Shown here: positions 34,696 through 42,345 of the stretch, piece by piece
Position numbering within the stretch: the first letter of the stretch is position 1
Layout of the letters: each line of letters starts with the position of its first letter
Source of the DNA: Promethearchaeota archaeon
GTDB taxonomy: Archaea > Asgardarchaeota > Lokiarchaeia > Sigyniarchaeales > SOKP01
Length of the DNA stretch: 64,000 nt
NCBI GenBank assembly: GCA_016839705.1
Contig: JAEOTR010000023.1
Location: forward strand, 1 to 64,000
Reading direction: 5' to 3'
Made by a program: the position numbers and the translations under genes
The notes under the pieces: model-generated
Database searches by the model: none
What the model was told of the DNA's origin: nothing
What the model saw: only the letters and a program-made list of their open reading frames with translations

Positions 34696-35232
34696 TTATA
34701 CATAAAGTTTCTTTATAACTTCTTTTGCTAATAACTCGAATGCTAAATTCACATTCTCTCCTGTTTTAGAGGAAATCTTTAAATATTTAAAAAAATCATA
34801 CTTTTTAGGAAAAGTTAACGCGAAATCATCGTTTACAGAAATTGATTCTGTTAAATCCAATTTAGTTCCTAGGAAAATTATCGGAATATTTGGATTTTCT
34901 CCTCTACAAATGTTTACCCATTGTTCTATTTTATCTAAACTAGATGGACGTGTGAGATCAAAAAGTAGAAGAGCCCCTCTTGCCCCTTTGGAATAGTTTT
35001 TTAATAAAGGTCTAAAATGCTCTTGTCCACCAAAATCCCAAACTTGTAAATTAATTTTTCTCTTTTCAATCTCTAATTCTTTCATGAAGAATTCAACCCC
35101 GAGTGTCATCTTAGTGTCAACCAGAAACCTCCCTTCAATATAGCGATAAAGGAGGGTTGTCTTCCCCACGCCTCCTTCACCGGCTGTAATAACTTTGAAT
35201 AGTATTGGTTTGGGCATATTATTTCGCTTCAA
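34696..35232 (-). CDS. Ras-like small GTPase, GTPase/PIN cluster, member 1
   Basis: 178 residues. P-loop GEGGVGKTT (about 18-26), switch I Thr in TKMTLGVEF, G3 WDFGGQE, G4 GTKLDL (Asn replaced by Thr), G5 ISSKTGEN. GGQE at G3 is Arf/Rab-like. It is about half identical by eye to the GTPase at 35694, from which it is separated by a PIN-domain gene, all on the minus strand with short spacing. No lipidation signal. Function unknown; probably an operon-coupled switch. Confidence 0.92.
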   Translation of the reverse strand: MKRNNMPKPILFKVITAGEGGVGKTTLLYRYIEGRFLVDTKMTLGVEFFMKELEIEKRKINLQVWDFGGQEHFRPLLKNYSKGARGALLLFDLTRPSSLDKIEQWVNICRGENPNIPIIFLGTKLDLTESISVNDDFALTFPKKYDFFKYLKISSKTGENVNLAFELLAKEVIKKLYV

Positions 35233-35253
35233 TTTGCGTAGTTCACAATCCTA

Positions 35254-35697
35254 TTAAGCTCTCTCAAAAGATAAATATTTCTTTTGTCTTAAAAAAATAA
35301 CATTAATACTTAACTTTTTTGATCTTCGGCGTAATTCTGAATCATTTGTAGCAAGAAAGACAGATTGATAATTTTCTTTTAATTCAGTTAACTTTCTAAT
35401 CATAAAATCATCAGTTGTTTCATTTATAGCTTTTATATCTTGAATAAATTCAATCTCAAAACGGTCCTTATTTTTTTCTAAATACGATAAACCAGATTTA
35501 AGTAATCTTATGAATCTCGTTACCCTAGGTTCTCTCTTTCTCTTTGCTTCAAGTTCATTTAGAATTTGTTGGAAAACTATAAACTTTAGTTTCCCATCTA
35601 AATTGGCTCGAATCTCATTTAGATAATCGATTTTAAACTGAAAAGGAAGAAGTATAAAATTAGCATCTAATATAATTAAAACAAGATTGGATCTCAA
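35254..35697 (-). CDS. PIN-domain protein, Fcf1/Utp24-like
   Basis: 147 residues. PIN nuclease fold: VLIILDANFILLPFQ (first Asp), a middle helix with LNELEAK (Glu), NETTDDFMIRKL (Asp pair) and FLATNDSELRRR (final Asp). The pattern resembles archaeal relatives of the rRNA-processing nuclease Fcf1 rather than VapC toxins, and no antitoxin gene is present. TTG start at 35697 overlaps the stop of the GTPase at 35694 (TTGA), indicating translational coupling with it. Confidence 0.82.
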   Translation of the reverse strand: MRSNLVLIILDANFILLPFQFKIDYLNEIRANLDGKLKFIVFQQILNELEAKRKREPRVTRFIRLLKSGLSYLEKNKDRFEIEFIQDIKAINETTDDFMIRKLTELKENYQSVFLATNDSELRRRSKKLSINVIFLRQKKYLSFERA

Positions 35698-36215
35698 TAA
35701 GTTTGTCGCTCTAATATTTTTTTTGTTAAAATCTCAAAAGCTTTCCCTACATTTTCACCCGTTTTAGAAGAGATTTTGAGAAAGTCAATTAAATTATATT
35801 CATTAAGAAACATTTTAGCATAATCATCGTCGACTTGAATATCATCATCTAAATCCAGTTTCGTCCCTAAAAAGAGAACGGGAAGATTTGGGTCACCCTT
35901 TCTTACTATATTGAGCCATTGTTCCAAATTTTCTAATGTGGTCATCCTTGTGAGGTCAAACATGAGCAGTGCTCCTTTTGCGCCTAGAACATAGCTTTCA
36001 AGTAAAAATCGAAATCTCTCTTGCCCACCGAAGTCCCAGAGCTGCAGTGTGCATTGTTTCTCCTCAATCAACGTCTCTTTTAAAAAAAATTCCACACCTA
36101 TCGTCATTTTTGTTTCAGCAGAGAATTTTCCTTCTACGTATCTATGGAGAAGTGTTGTTTTCCCTACTCCTCCCTCTCCTGCTGTTAAGATCTTAAGTAT
36201 GAATTTCTTCGGCAT
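35694..36215 (-). CDS. Ras-like small GTPase, GTPase/PIN cluster, member 2
   Basis: 173 residues with GEGGVGKT at 13-20, MTIGVEF switch I, WDFGGQE at G3, GTKLDL at G4 and ISSKTGEN at G5. It is a close paralogue of the GTPase at 34696. First gene of the minus-strand GTPase-PIN-GTPase run; its stop overlaps the start of the PIN gene. No membrane anchor is seen. The two paralogues share the Thr-for-Asn change in G4, so they probably arose by local duplication around the PIN gene. Confidence 0.93.
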   Translation of the reverse strand: MPKKFILKILTAGEGGVGKTTLLHRYVEGKFSAETKMTIGVEFFLKETLIEEKQCTLQLWDFGGQERFRFLLESYVLGAKGALLMFDLTRMTTLENLEQWLNIVRKGDPNLPVLFLGTKLDLDDDIQVDDDYAKMFLNEYNLIDFLKISSKTGENVGKAFEILTKKILERQTY

Positions 36216-36507
36216 TTTTACAATCTCATTTTACTTATTGGACGAATAACATTTAAGATTAATCTTCTGTTGTGCATATTATGAGATTAATCTTTTTTTA
36301 TTATAATTATAATCTTATTACTACTTAATATTCTTTATTTAATAGAAATTTTAAAATTTAATTTAATTCTTAAAATAATTTCTTATTTTTGTTCTTTATC
36401 CTTTTTTTTAGCCATAATTCTAAAACAAACGATGACAAAATAAATTTTATTAATATAGAAATAATACTTCTACTAATCATTTATAAAAAGATGGAATGTG
36501 ATTCAAA

Positions 36508-36801
36508 ATGAAAATGAAAAAGAAAATCCCTACTGAAGCGGATTTAAAAAAATTAGACGTTGAATCATGGGGTACATGGAGTAAGGAAGTTAGTGAATTT
36601 GATTGGTCCTATGGTGATACTGAAACGTGTTACATACTTGAAGGTGATGTGGAGGTAACAGATTCTAAAACCGGTGAAAAAATTGAATTTAAGAAAGGAG
36701 ATCTTGTTCAATTCGAAAAGGGATTAAATTGTGTATGGAATGTAAAAAAACCAATAAGAAAATACTTTAATTTTGATTTGGATTTTGGTGCTATAGATTA
36801 A
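36508..36801 (+). CDS. Small cupin (DUF861/EutQ-like)
   Basis: 97 residues, a single cupin barrel: EFDWSYGDTETCYILEGDVEVTD is the first motif and EFKKGDLVQFEKGLNCVWNV the second, typical of the DUF861 family (related to (S)-ureidoglycine aminohydrolase and EutQ). ATG at 36508; an ATG two codons later is possible. Isolated gene; the preceding ~290 bases (36216-36507) contain AT-rich DNA with no other feature I can support. Substrate unknown. Confidence 0.85.
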   Translation: MKMKKKIPTEADLKKLDVESWGTWSKEVSEFDWSYGDTETCYILEGDVEVTDSKTGEKIEFKKGDLVQFEKGLNCVWNVKKPIRKYFNFDLDFGAID

Positions 36802-36852
36802 TTAAATTCAAATTCTTTTTTTTTAAATTCTCAGCAAATAGCTTCAAATTAT

Positions 36853-37395
36853 TTAAGAAAATCTTTGTTTATCTTGATGTTCTTTAACAGAGGTTTCTCT
36901 CTCGCTGAGCCTTTCAAGTTTAATTAAACCCTCCTTTATAGCTTTTATCTCCGTTCGAGTATTTACTTTATAATCCTTGAGGTTATCTAGAATTTCTTTT
37001 TCAGTAAAACCCTTATTGTATACTTCCTTGAACGCTTGAATAGTTTCCTGATGGTAAAAAATGTATTGTTTATTTAGAAATACTATCAACCACTTTTTCT
37101 TCAACTGGTTCTGTGATAATTCAAACATTTCTTCTCTAACTTTTTCAAGAGATTTTTTAAGCTTACGAGCAATTAATTCATCCTCGATCTTATAAAATCC
37201 CTTCATGAACTTGTGTAATTTATTTTTAAAGAATATTCTAGGAATGTAAGATAAGAAGAATAGTATTATAGTAATAACCGCCATCCAAATTGCGGTAACT
37301 GGATTAAAAAAAGCTATTATTATAATGGCAATAATAAGAAATGCAAACCATTTACGTCCAATAGTTTTAAAAAAGACAATATATTTTTTTGGCAT
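36853..37395 (-). CDS. Unrecognised membrane protein with helical cytoplasmic tail
   Basis: 180 residues. Two closely spaced hydrophobic helices (about 14-35 and 36-52, KWFAFLIIAIIIIAFF and WMAVITIILFFL) followed by a basic, helical domain with Lys-rich amphipathic segments and a polar C-terminus (EREtSVKEHQD). Predicted type: membrane hairpin with a cytoplasmic coiled-coil domain. No family recognised. It lies about 105 bp downstream of the permuted 5S rRNA gene on the same strand, but a U-rich run in between suggests separate transcription. Confidence 0.7.
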   Translation of the reverse strand: MPKKYIVFFKTIGRKWFAFLIIAIIIIAFFNPVTAIWMAVITIILFFLSYIPRIFFKNKLHKFMKGFYKIEDELIARKLKKSLEKVREEMFELSQNQLKKKWLIVFLNKQYIFYHQETIQAFKEVYNKGFTEKEILDNLKDYKVNTRTEIKAIKEGLIKLERLSERETSVKEHQDKQRFS

Positions 37396-37447
37396 AATTT
37401 TCTACTTTAGCACTAGTTATTATGATCTATAACATTAATGATCACAT

Positions 37448-37454
37448 AAAAAAA
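37448..37454 (-). terminator. U-run after the 5S rRNA gene
   Basis: Seven consecutive A on the plus strand (U7 in the transcript) about 50 nt downstream of the 3' arm of the processing stem, before the next minus-strand gene. U-tracts are the main archaeal termination signal. Confidence 0.45.
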
Positions 37455-37500
37455 TTATTTCTAGGTAAATCTTTATATAAATAAAGTAAGTAAGTTTCAA

Positions 37501-37676
37501 ATAACCACATAAACAAGCGTTTCCGGGTTCGGATGGGACCGGGTATTATCCTAAATCACCATGACCGTGAGCGAACTCACAGTTTGTAGTTTCCCACAGA
37601 TATCAACCGCAGTACTATCTACAACGCGAGAAAGTTTAACTTCCGGCGCTTTACTTTATGTTATTTATGTGGTTAT
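37501..37676 (-). other. Precursor of the permuted 5S rRNA with processing stem and BHB motif
   Basis: The 5' arm AUAACCACAUAAA (37676-37664) is perfectly complementary to the 3' arm UUUAUGUGGUUAU (37513-37501). Nearer the rRNA, AAGCG (37651-37647) pairs with CGCUU (37519-37515). Inside follow CCGG (37646-37643) paired with CCGG (37526-37523), each strand carrying a 3-nt bulge on its 3' side: AAG (37642-37640) and AAA (37522-37520). Helix, bulge, 4-bp helix, bulge is the geometry recognised by archaeal tRNA splicing endonuclease. Cutting after the second base of each bulge releases 37640-37521. The inner flanking helix is weak (GUU/AAC at best), so it may be a relaxed BHB. Confidence 0.75.
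37521..37640 (-). rRNA. 5S ribosomal RNA, circularly permuted gene (predicted 120-nt circular product)
   Basis: Read on the minus strand, the 3' half of 5S rRNA comes first: GUUAAAC, helix II 3' strand, UUGUAG...CUACAA (helix V), AGUACUG and GGGAAA of loop E, helix IV UGCGG/CUGUG, then ACUGUGAG. A UUCG tetraloop (GUGAG-UUCG-CUCAC) connects to CUCACGGU, giving an 8-bp helix I, then CAUGG, the helix II 5' strand, and helix III/loop C with CCCGGUCCCAUCCGAACCCGGAA. Every conserved 5S block is present once, but rotated. Joining 37521 to 37640 restores GAACCCGGAAGUUAAAC as in ordinary archaeal 5S rRNA, total 120 nt. Helix II is the weak point, with central pyrimidine mismatches. No normal 5S gene is in the window. 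Confidence 0.9.
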
Positions 37677-37693
37677 AAAACCACGAGATTACC

Positions 37694-37702
37694 ATTTAAT
37701 AA
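37694..37702 (-). promoter_or_regulatory. TATA-like element for the permuted 5S rRNA gene
   Basis: TTATTAAAT on the minus strand, centred at 37698, which is about 22-25 bases upstream of the 5' end of the processing stem (37676). That is the usual TATA-to-start distance in archaea, so the transcript would begin at or next to the stem. Confidence 0.45.
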
Positions 37703-37846
37703 GGACGGTTATTTTCTTTGTAAATACCTTCTTATTTGGTAAAATGTAAATAGAAAAAATATAGCTTAATAATTAAATTTTTTCATTAGAAAGATTAAAT
37801 TTAAAAGGAGCAAAACAAATCACGCTAACGACAGATAGGATTTTAA

Positions 37847-39967
37847 TTAATTATCATTAATTCGAGCATATCTCCTTATTTCCTTAAAAATTAGGAATAC
37901 AGAAAGTCCAGTAATTCCAATAATTAGAATTAAAGACATAGGAAGAATATAATCCATTATGGGTGTCGGGATTATCAATTTAAATCCTAAATCTTGAAAG
38001 ATGTTTGAATTATTCGCATAATCTCTTGAAATAATACAATAGGAATAATCTCCAGGTTTAACTTTATTAAGATTAAATGTCAATAGGTTTTGATTTTCAA
38101 GTAACCCATTTGATCTACTGAAATATTCATAACTTTCAAAATTATTGTCAGATAACAGTAAATGTACACTCTCTATTCCCGAATAATTATCAAGTATTTC
38201 GATTTTAAAATTTATTGTGTCTGAGGTCATTGGGCTTTTAGGAATACATTCAATACCTATAAATTCAGGTTTACTTGTATCTGGAAGTGTAGTAAAATTG
38301 AAATGAGTTGGTATTAAATTATGACCAGTTACAGTTACATTGTAAGTTTCATTTGCTAATGCTGGAAGTCGGAATTTAGTGATCCCGTTTTTATCAGCAT
38401 AGACAGTATTAAATTTACCATCACTACTAGTAAAATAAACTCTTGCAAATGGTATTGTTTTACTGTGAATATCCATAATAGTAATAGATGCAAGTTGACC
38501 TTCATAAATATTCTCGTAAAAAGGATTAGCTGCTTGTTGAGGTATATTTGTATAAATATCAACTTCGGGATCACCTAAAAGATTATAGCTTAAAATATTT
38601 TTCCGTTCAAAATCGTATCTAGTTGATCCAGTTCCCTGCGTATAATAATCACTATTTATATAGGAAACTTTAGAATCATAAAGTGCTTTCCCTTGTTGGA
38701 ATTTTTCTTCCTGAAAAAATTCCTTCCAAAACATTTTGGCATTTCCACGATTAAGTTTTTCTAAATTCTCATCATCTTCGAAATACCAAGTTACTCTTAA
38801 TCCCCCAATTGCCCCGATGGCACCTCCATTAATCCTTTTTATTAGGGTTTCCCCTATACTATTATCATTAGCATCATAACTAGATGTAGAACACGCATCA
38901 ATATATACTAAAGAAGGCATATAAGCATTAGAACTTGAAGCTGCATCTGAACTAGAATAACCAATAGTTGAAGGATCAATATAATAAACCGTTGGGGCAC
39001 CATGTCCTGCCATAATAACTGTTGAATAACCATTATTAAAGAATGCTTTAAGATTTGACCTTGTAAGATTCCCTTCTTCTTTGACTAGATGTGAATAGTT
39101 AATGTCATATTGAGCATAGTGTTGAATAATAAAATTAGTTAAAGCACTTTCATATTCTCCCGAATCTTGACCAGAAACACTATAACTGGAAATACCCCCA
39201 GTTAACAACATTCTATTCATCCAATCTCCTATTTGTGGATTTTTTTCATATTTTAAAGTCTTATTCACCATAATTTCAAGTTCATTTGCATCATTTGCAG
39301 GAAATCTACCGACGTATACTTCTGGAGTCCAAGAGATTTCATCTAAACCATAGAGATTATCTCGGGGAGCTTCACCCCAAATATTATCTTCATCACTATC
39401 CCAACTTCCTGATAAATCTGCATAATAAAAATCTGTGGGCTTATAATATTCACCTGAAATTGACTCAGTCCTTCCTCCTCCCCACCTCAGAACATCTGGA
39501 TTATACACCATTCTGATTGGGATTAAATTTTCTTGAGCATCTCCAGCTAAAAGTACCCACTGAATGTTTTCTTTTTCGTAATAAGATTTTATCATGTTTC
39601 TTATTTTTTCTGCATCATCCCTACCCTCATACAGAGAAAAATTACTCAAGATAATTGTCTTAACACCTTTTTCATTTTTCCAATCCATTAAAGGTTTTAA
39701 CGCATCAATAAAATCCGATCTGTTAGGACAAATAATCAACATTTCAATTTTGGGGTTGTACCACATATCATGTAAAAGTTCATAATCAATATCAGGAACA
39801 AAAGATACATCAACTTCAGGATATCCATTAGTAGACATATTCACTTTAAAAAAATTTGATGATTTTAAAGCCATCATAGAAGAATTTAAAGTTAACCCTA
39901 CAATCGACAATAGGATTAAAAGGAAAGCAATAGAGTATTTTGGCTTCTTTGAGTGAATATGTATCAT
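37847..39967 (-). CDS. Gingipain-like (peptidase C25) surface protease
   Basis: 706 residues. Signal peptide with hydrophobic core (residues ~13-33), then the C25 cysteine peptidase domain: IEMLIICPNRSDFIDALKPL, VLLAGDAQENLIP, EVYVGRFPA, TVIMAGHGAP (catalytic His, near residue 322) and LVYIDACSTSSY (catalytic Cys, near 360). After a beta-sandwich-like region (FKIEILDNYSGIESVHLL) it ends with a transmembrane helix (~675-697) and a short basic tail. It is therefore an extracellular protease anchored to the cell membrane at its C-terminus. Minus strand, 170 bp from the 5S rRNA promoter side. Confidence 0.88.
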   Translation of the reverse strand: MIHIHSKKPKYSIAFLLILLSIVGLTLNSSMMALKSSNFFKVNMSTNGYPEVDVSFVPDIDYELLHDMWYNPKIEMLIICPNRSDFIDALKPLMDWKNEKGVKTIILSNFSLYEGRDDAEKIRNMIKSYYEKENIQWVLLAGDAQENLIPIRMVYNPDVLRWGGGRTESISGEYYKPTDFYYADLSGSWDSDEDNIWGEAPRDNLYGLDEISWTPEVYVGRFPANDANELEIMVNKTLKYEKNPQIGDWMNRMLLTGGISSYSVSGQDSGEYESALTNFIIQHYAQYDINYSHLVKEEGNLTRSNLKAFFNNGYSTVIMAGHGAPTVYYIDPSTIGYSSSDAASSSNAYMPSLVYIDACSTSSYDANDNSIGETLIKRINGGAIGAIGGLRVTWYFEDDENLEKLNRGNAKMFWKEFFQEEKFQQGKALYDSKVSYINSDYYTQGTGSTRYDFERKNILSYNLLGDPEVDIYTNIPQQAANPFYENIYEGQLASITIMDIHSKTIPFARVYFTSSDGKFNTVYADKNGITKFRLPALANETYNVTVTGHNLIPTHFNFTTLPDTSKPEFIGIECIPKSPMTSDTINFKIEILDNYSGIESVHLLLSDNNFESYEYFSRSNGLLENQNLLTFNLNKVKPGDYSYCIISRDYANNSNIFQDLGFKLIIPTPIMDYILPMSLILIIGITGLSVFLIFKEIRRYARINDN

Positions 39968-40074
39968 GGAATATTAATAATAAAATGTTTTAAGGTATAT
40001 ATTTAATTTTAGAAATAAAAATATAAAAATAAGAATCTATTTATTATAAAAAGAAAAAGTCGGGTTATTACATC

Positions 40075-40293
40075 ATGCCTGTAAGATTCAATACTTGTCC
40101 ACACTGTTCTAATAAAATTACGTTTAAGATTGAAATAGAAGATATAGATTCTAGTCAATATCCTGCTCCCGTTTATATAGTATGCCATTCTTGTAAGAAA
40201 TTATCTACTTTCTATGTAGATAGCCTCTTGAGAGTGTCATATAAAGAGCTCGAGAAGAAGATAGGTGGGAAAAAAACAATTGAAACCAGATAA
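40075..40293 (+). CDS. Small zinc-ribbon protein
   Basis: 72 residues with two CxxC knuckles, CPHC (residues 8-11) and CHSC (about 43-46), separated by 31 residues: a one-zinc ribbon. The rest is polar and ends in a Lys-rich helix. Probably a nucleic-acid- or protein-binding adaptor; no family name recognised. Plus strand, between the divergent protease gene and aIF2gamma. Confidence 0.82.
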   Translation: MPVRFNTCPHCSNKITFKIEIEDIDSSQYPAPVYIVCHSCKKLSTFYVDSLLRVSYKELEKKIGGKKTIETR

Positions 40294-40418
40294 AAGATTT
40301 TTTCTCAAATTTTTCTAAATTAAAAGGGTTTTTTGATTAATTTAATAAAAAATATTTACTTAATGTTTTATAAGAAACACTATAAACGGTAGATACAATA
40401 CCTAAAATTTGTGCTAAT

Positions 40419-42005
40419 ATGTCATTTGATTTAGAAGATATTGCAGGAATTGGGAAAACAACCGCAGAAAAAATGAGAGCGGCAGGGATAGATTCAATTG
40501 AAAAATTAGTTGGAGTTAAACCTGAAGATTTAGTAAAGTTAAAAATCAAAGGTGTAGGTAAGGCTAAAGCTCAAAACATAATTTCAGATGCAACAGAAAT
40601 TCTTGAAGAGCTTAGCAAAAAAGAAAAATCCTCAAAAGTGCTAACGGAAAAAATTGATGAGAAACCAAAACCAAAATCTAAACCTGAAACAGCAACAAAA
40701 TCTAAATCAAAACCAACTTCTAAAGAAAAGCGAACTTCATTAAAAGAATTAATAAAACAACAAGCAGAATGTAATATTGGTCTTGTTGGGCATGTAGATC
40801 ACGGAAAAACTACACTTGTTAAATCTTTAACGGGAGATTGGACTGATCGACATTCTGAGGAACAAGAACGAGGCATTTCAATAAAATTAGGTTATTCTAA
40901 TGCTACAATTCTCTACTGTCCTGTTTGTGATGAATATACTACCGCCCATCTTATAGAAATAAAAAGAGCAAAAGGTCAACCTCGGTTTACATGCCAAAAC
41001 TGTAAAGGGAATTTAGAATTTAGAAGAAATATATCATTTGTTGATGCCCCTGGTCATGAGATTTTAATGGCAACTATGTTAAGTGGTGCGTCTTTAATGG
41101 ATGGTGCTTGCCTTCTAATCGCTGCAGATGAGAGATGCCCCCAACCTCAAACACGAGAACATCTAGCCGCATTAAATATTGCGGGGATTAAAAAAATAAT
41201 CATCTTACAAAATAAAATTGATGCAGTTTCTCGGGAACAAGCTTTAGAGAATTTTCAGCAAATTAAAATATTTGTAAAAGGCACTGTTGCAGAAAATGCT
41301 CCAATCATACCAGTTTCAGCAGTTTTTGAGGCGAACCTCCATTTAGTTATAAGAGCTTTTGAAGAAATTATCCCTACTCCTACTTTTAATGAGGAGGAAA
41401 CCTTTCAATTTTTAATTGCTCGATCATTTGATATCAACAAACCAGGAAAAAATATTGCAGAATTACAAGGTGGGGTAATAGGCGGTTCAGTATTAAAGGG
41501 TAATATTGAAATTGGGTCTCAAATTGAAATAAAACCAGGTATACGCGTTAAGGAGGAGTATATTCCTATTAAATCAAAAGTTGTAAGTATTAGTCAAGGA
41601 GATCAAAATTTAGAAATTGCAAAACCAGGTGGACTAATTGGTTTAGGTACGAACTTAGATCCAGCATTGACTAAAGGCGATCATCTAATTGGACACCTAG
41701 TTGGAAAACCAGGAACACTTCCCGAAATTCTTAAAGAAGTTGAATTAAAAGTCAATCTTTTAGACAGAGTAATTGGTTCAGAAGTACAGATGAAGGTCCA
41801 ACCACTAAAACATGGTGAAAAATTGTTATTAGTTGTTGGAACTGAGAAAACGGGTGGAACTGTTACCAAAATATTAAAGAATAGTACAATAATAAATCTC
41901 ACACCGCCAATCTGCCCTCCTGAAGATTTTATATATGCAATTTCTCGTATCATAAATAGACGTTATCGTTTAATAGGATATGGTGAAGAAGTAAACCACA
42001 AATAG
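40419..42005 (+). CDS. eif2g: Translation initiation factor aIF2 gamma with N-terminal helix-hairpin-helix domain
   Basis: Carries initiator tRNA to the ribosome as GTPase subunit of aIF2. 528 residues; ordinary aIF2gamma is ~410. The extra ~115 residues are a helix-hairpin-helix domain (IAGIGKTTAEKMRAAGI and LKIKGVGKAKAQNII, residues 8-60, like the N-domain of RadA or topoisomerase-linked HhH) and a Lys/Pro/Ser linker (65-108). The GTPase follows with GHVDHGKTT (124-132), the zinc knuckle CPVC...CQNC, DAPGHE and NKID, then the two beta-barrel domains. ATG 40419. The HhH domain could bind rRNA, tRNA or DNA (inference). Confidence 0.93.
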   Translation: MSFDLEDIAGIGKTTAEKMRAAGIDSIEKLVGVKPEDLVKLKIKGVGKAKAQNIISDATEILEELSKKEKSSKVLTEKIDEKPKPKSKPETATKSKSKPTSKEKRTSLKELIKQQAECNIGLVGHVDHGKTTLVKSLTGDWTDRHSEEQERGISIKLGYSNATILYCPVCDEYTTAHLIEIKRAKGQPRFTCQNCKGNLEFRRNISFVDAPGHEILMATMLSGASLMDGACLLIAADERCPQPQTREHLAALNIAGIKKIIILQNKIDAVSREQALENFQQIKIFVKGTVAENAPIIPVSAVFEANLHLVIRAFEEIIPTPTFNEEETFQFLIARSFDINKPGKNIAELQGGVIGGSVLKGNIEIGSQIEIKPGIRVKEEYIPIKSKVVSISQGDQNLEIAKPGGLIGLGTNLDPALTKGDHLIGHLVGKPGTLPEILKEVELKVNLLDRVIGSEVQMKVQPLKHGEKLLLVVGTEKTGGTVTKILKNSTIINLTPPICPPEDFIYAISRIINRRYRLIGYGEEVNHK

Positions 42006-42012
42006 TTTTTAT

Positions 42013-42339
42013 CTATGAAGAATACGAAAGAAAAATTTCACGTATCTTTCCCTTAACTAGATTTAATGATGAGTCAACACTACTAAACACACTCTTTAAT
42101 GTTTTTACAACTTCGATATCAACATCAGAATTTTTAGATTTCGTTATAATTTGTTTAGTTTCGTAGAGGATAGTAGTATTTTCTACTTTAGCAAGAAAAT
42201 GTAGAACAATTTCTATATTTACTTGGCTAACAAGAGAGTTGCTTGTAATTTCTTTAAATTCGTAAAAAACCTCGTCTATTGTACGTCTGTCTAAAAACCT
42301 AATAAAATCATCAATATTGTCACAAAAGATAACAATCAA
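42013..42339 (-). CDS. Unrecognised small helical protein
   Basis: 108 residues, mainly helical and acidic/polar (DDFIRFLDRRTIDEVFYEFKE, VVKTLKSVFSSVDSSLNLVK). It starts with TTG at 42339, only six bases after the stop of the upstream membrane-protein gene, so both are probably co-transcribed. No membrane segment, no Cys cluster. It converges with aIF2gamma (7 bp). Confidence 0.6.
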   Translation of the reverse strand: MIVIFCDNIDDFIRFLDRRTIDEVFYEFKEITSNSLVSQVNIEIVLHFLAKVENTTILYETKQIITKSKNSDVDIEVVKTLKSVFSSVDSSLNLVKGKIREIFLSYSS

Positions 42340-42345
42340 TTTGAA

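Noticed and set aside
37561..37749. 62-codon plus-strand open frame over the 5S region
   Set aside because: It lies inside the permuted 5S rRNA gene on the opposite strand and has no protein-like sequence or ribosome-binding site.
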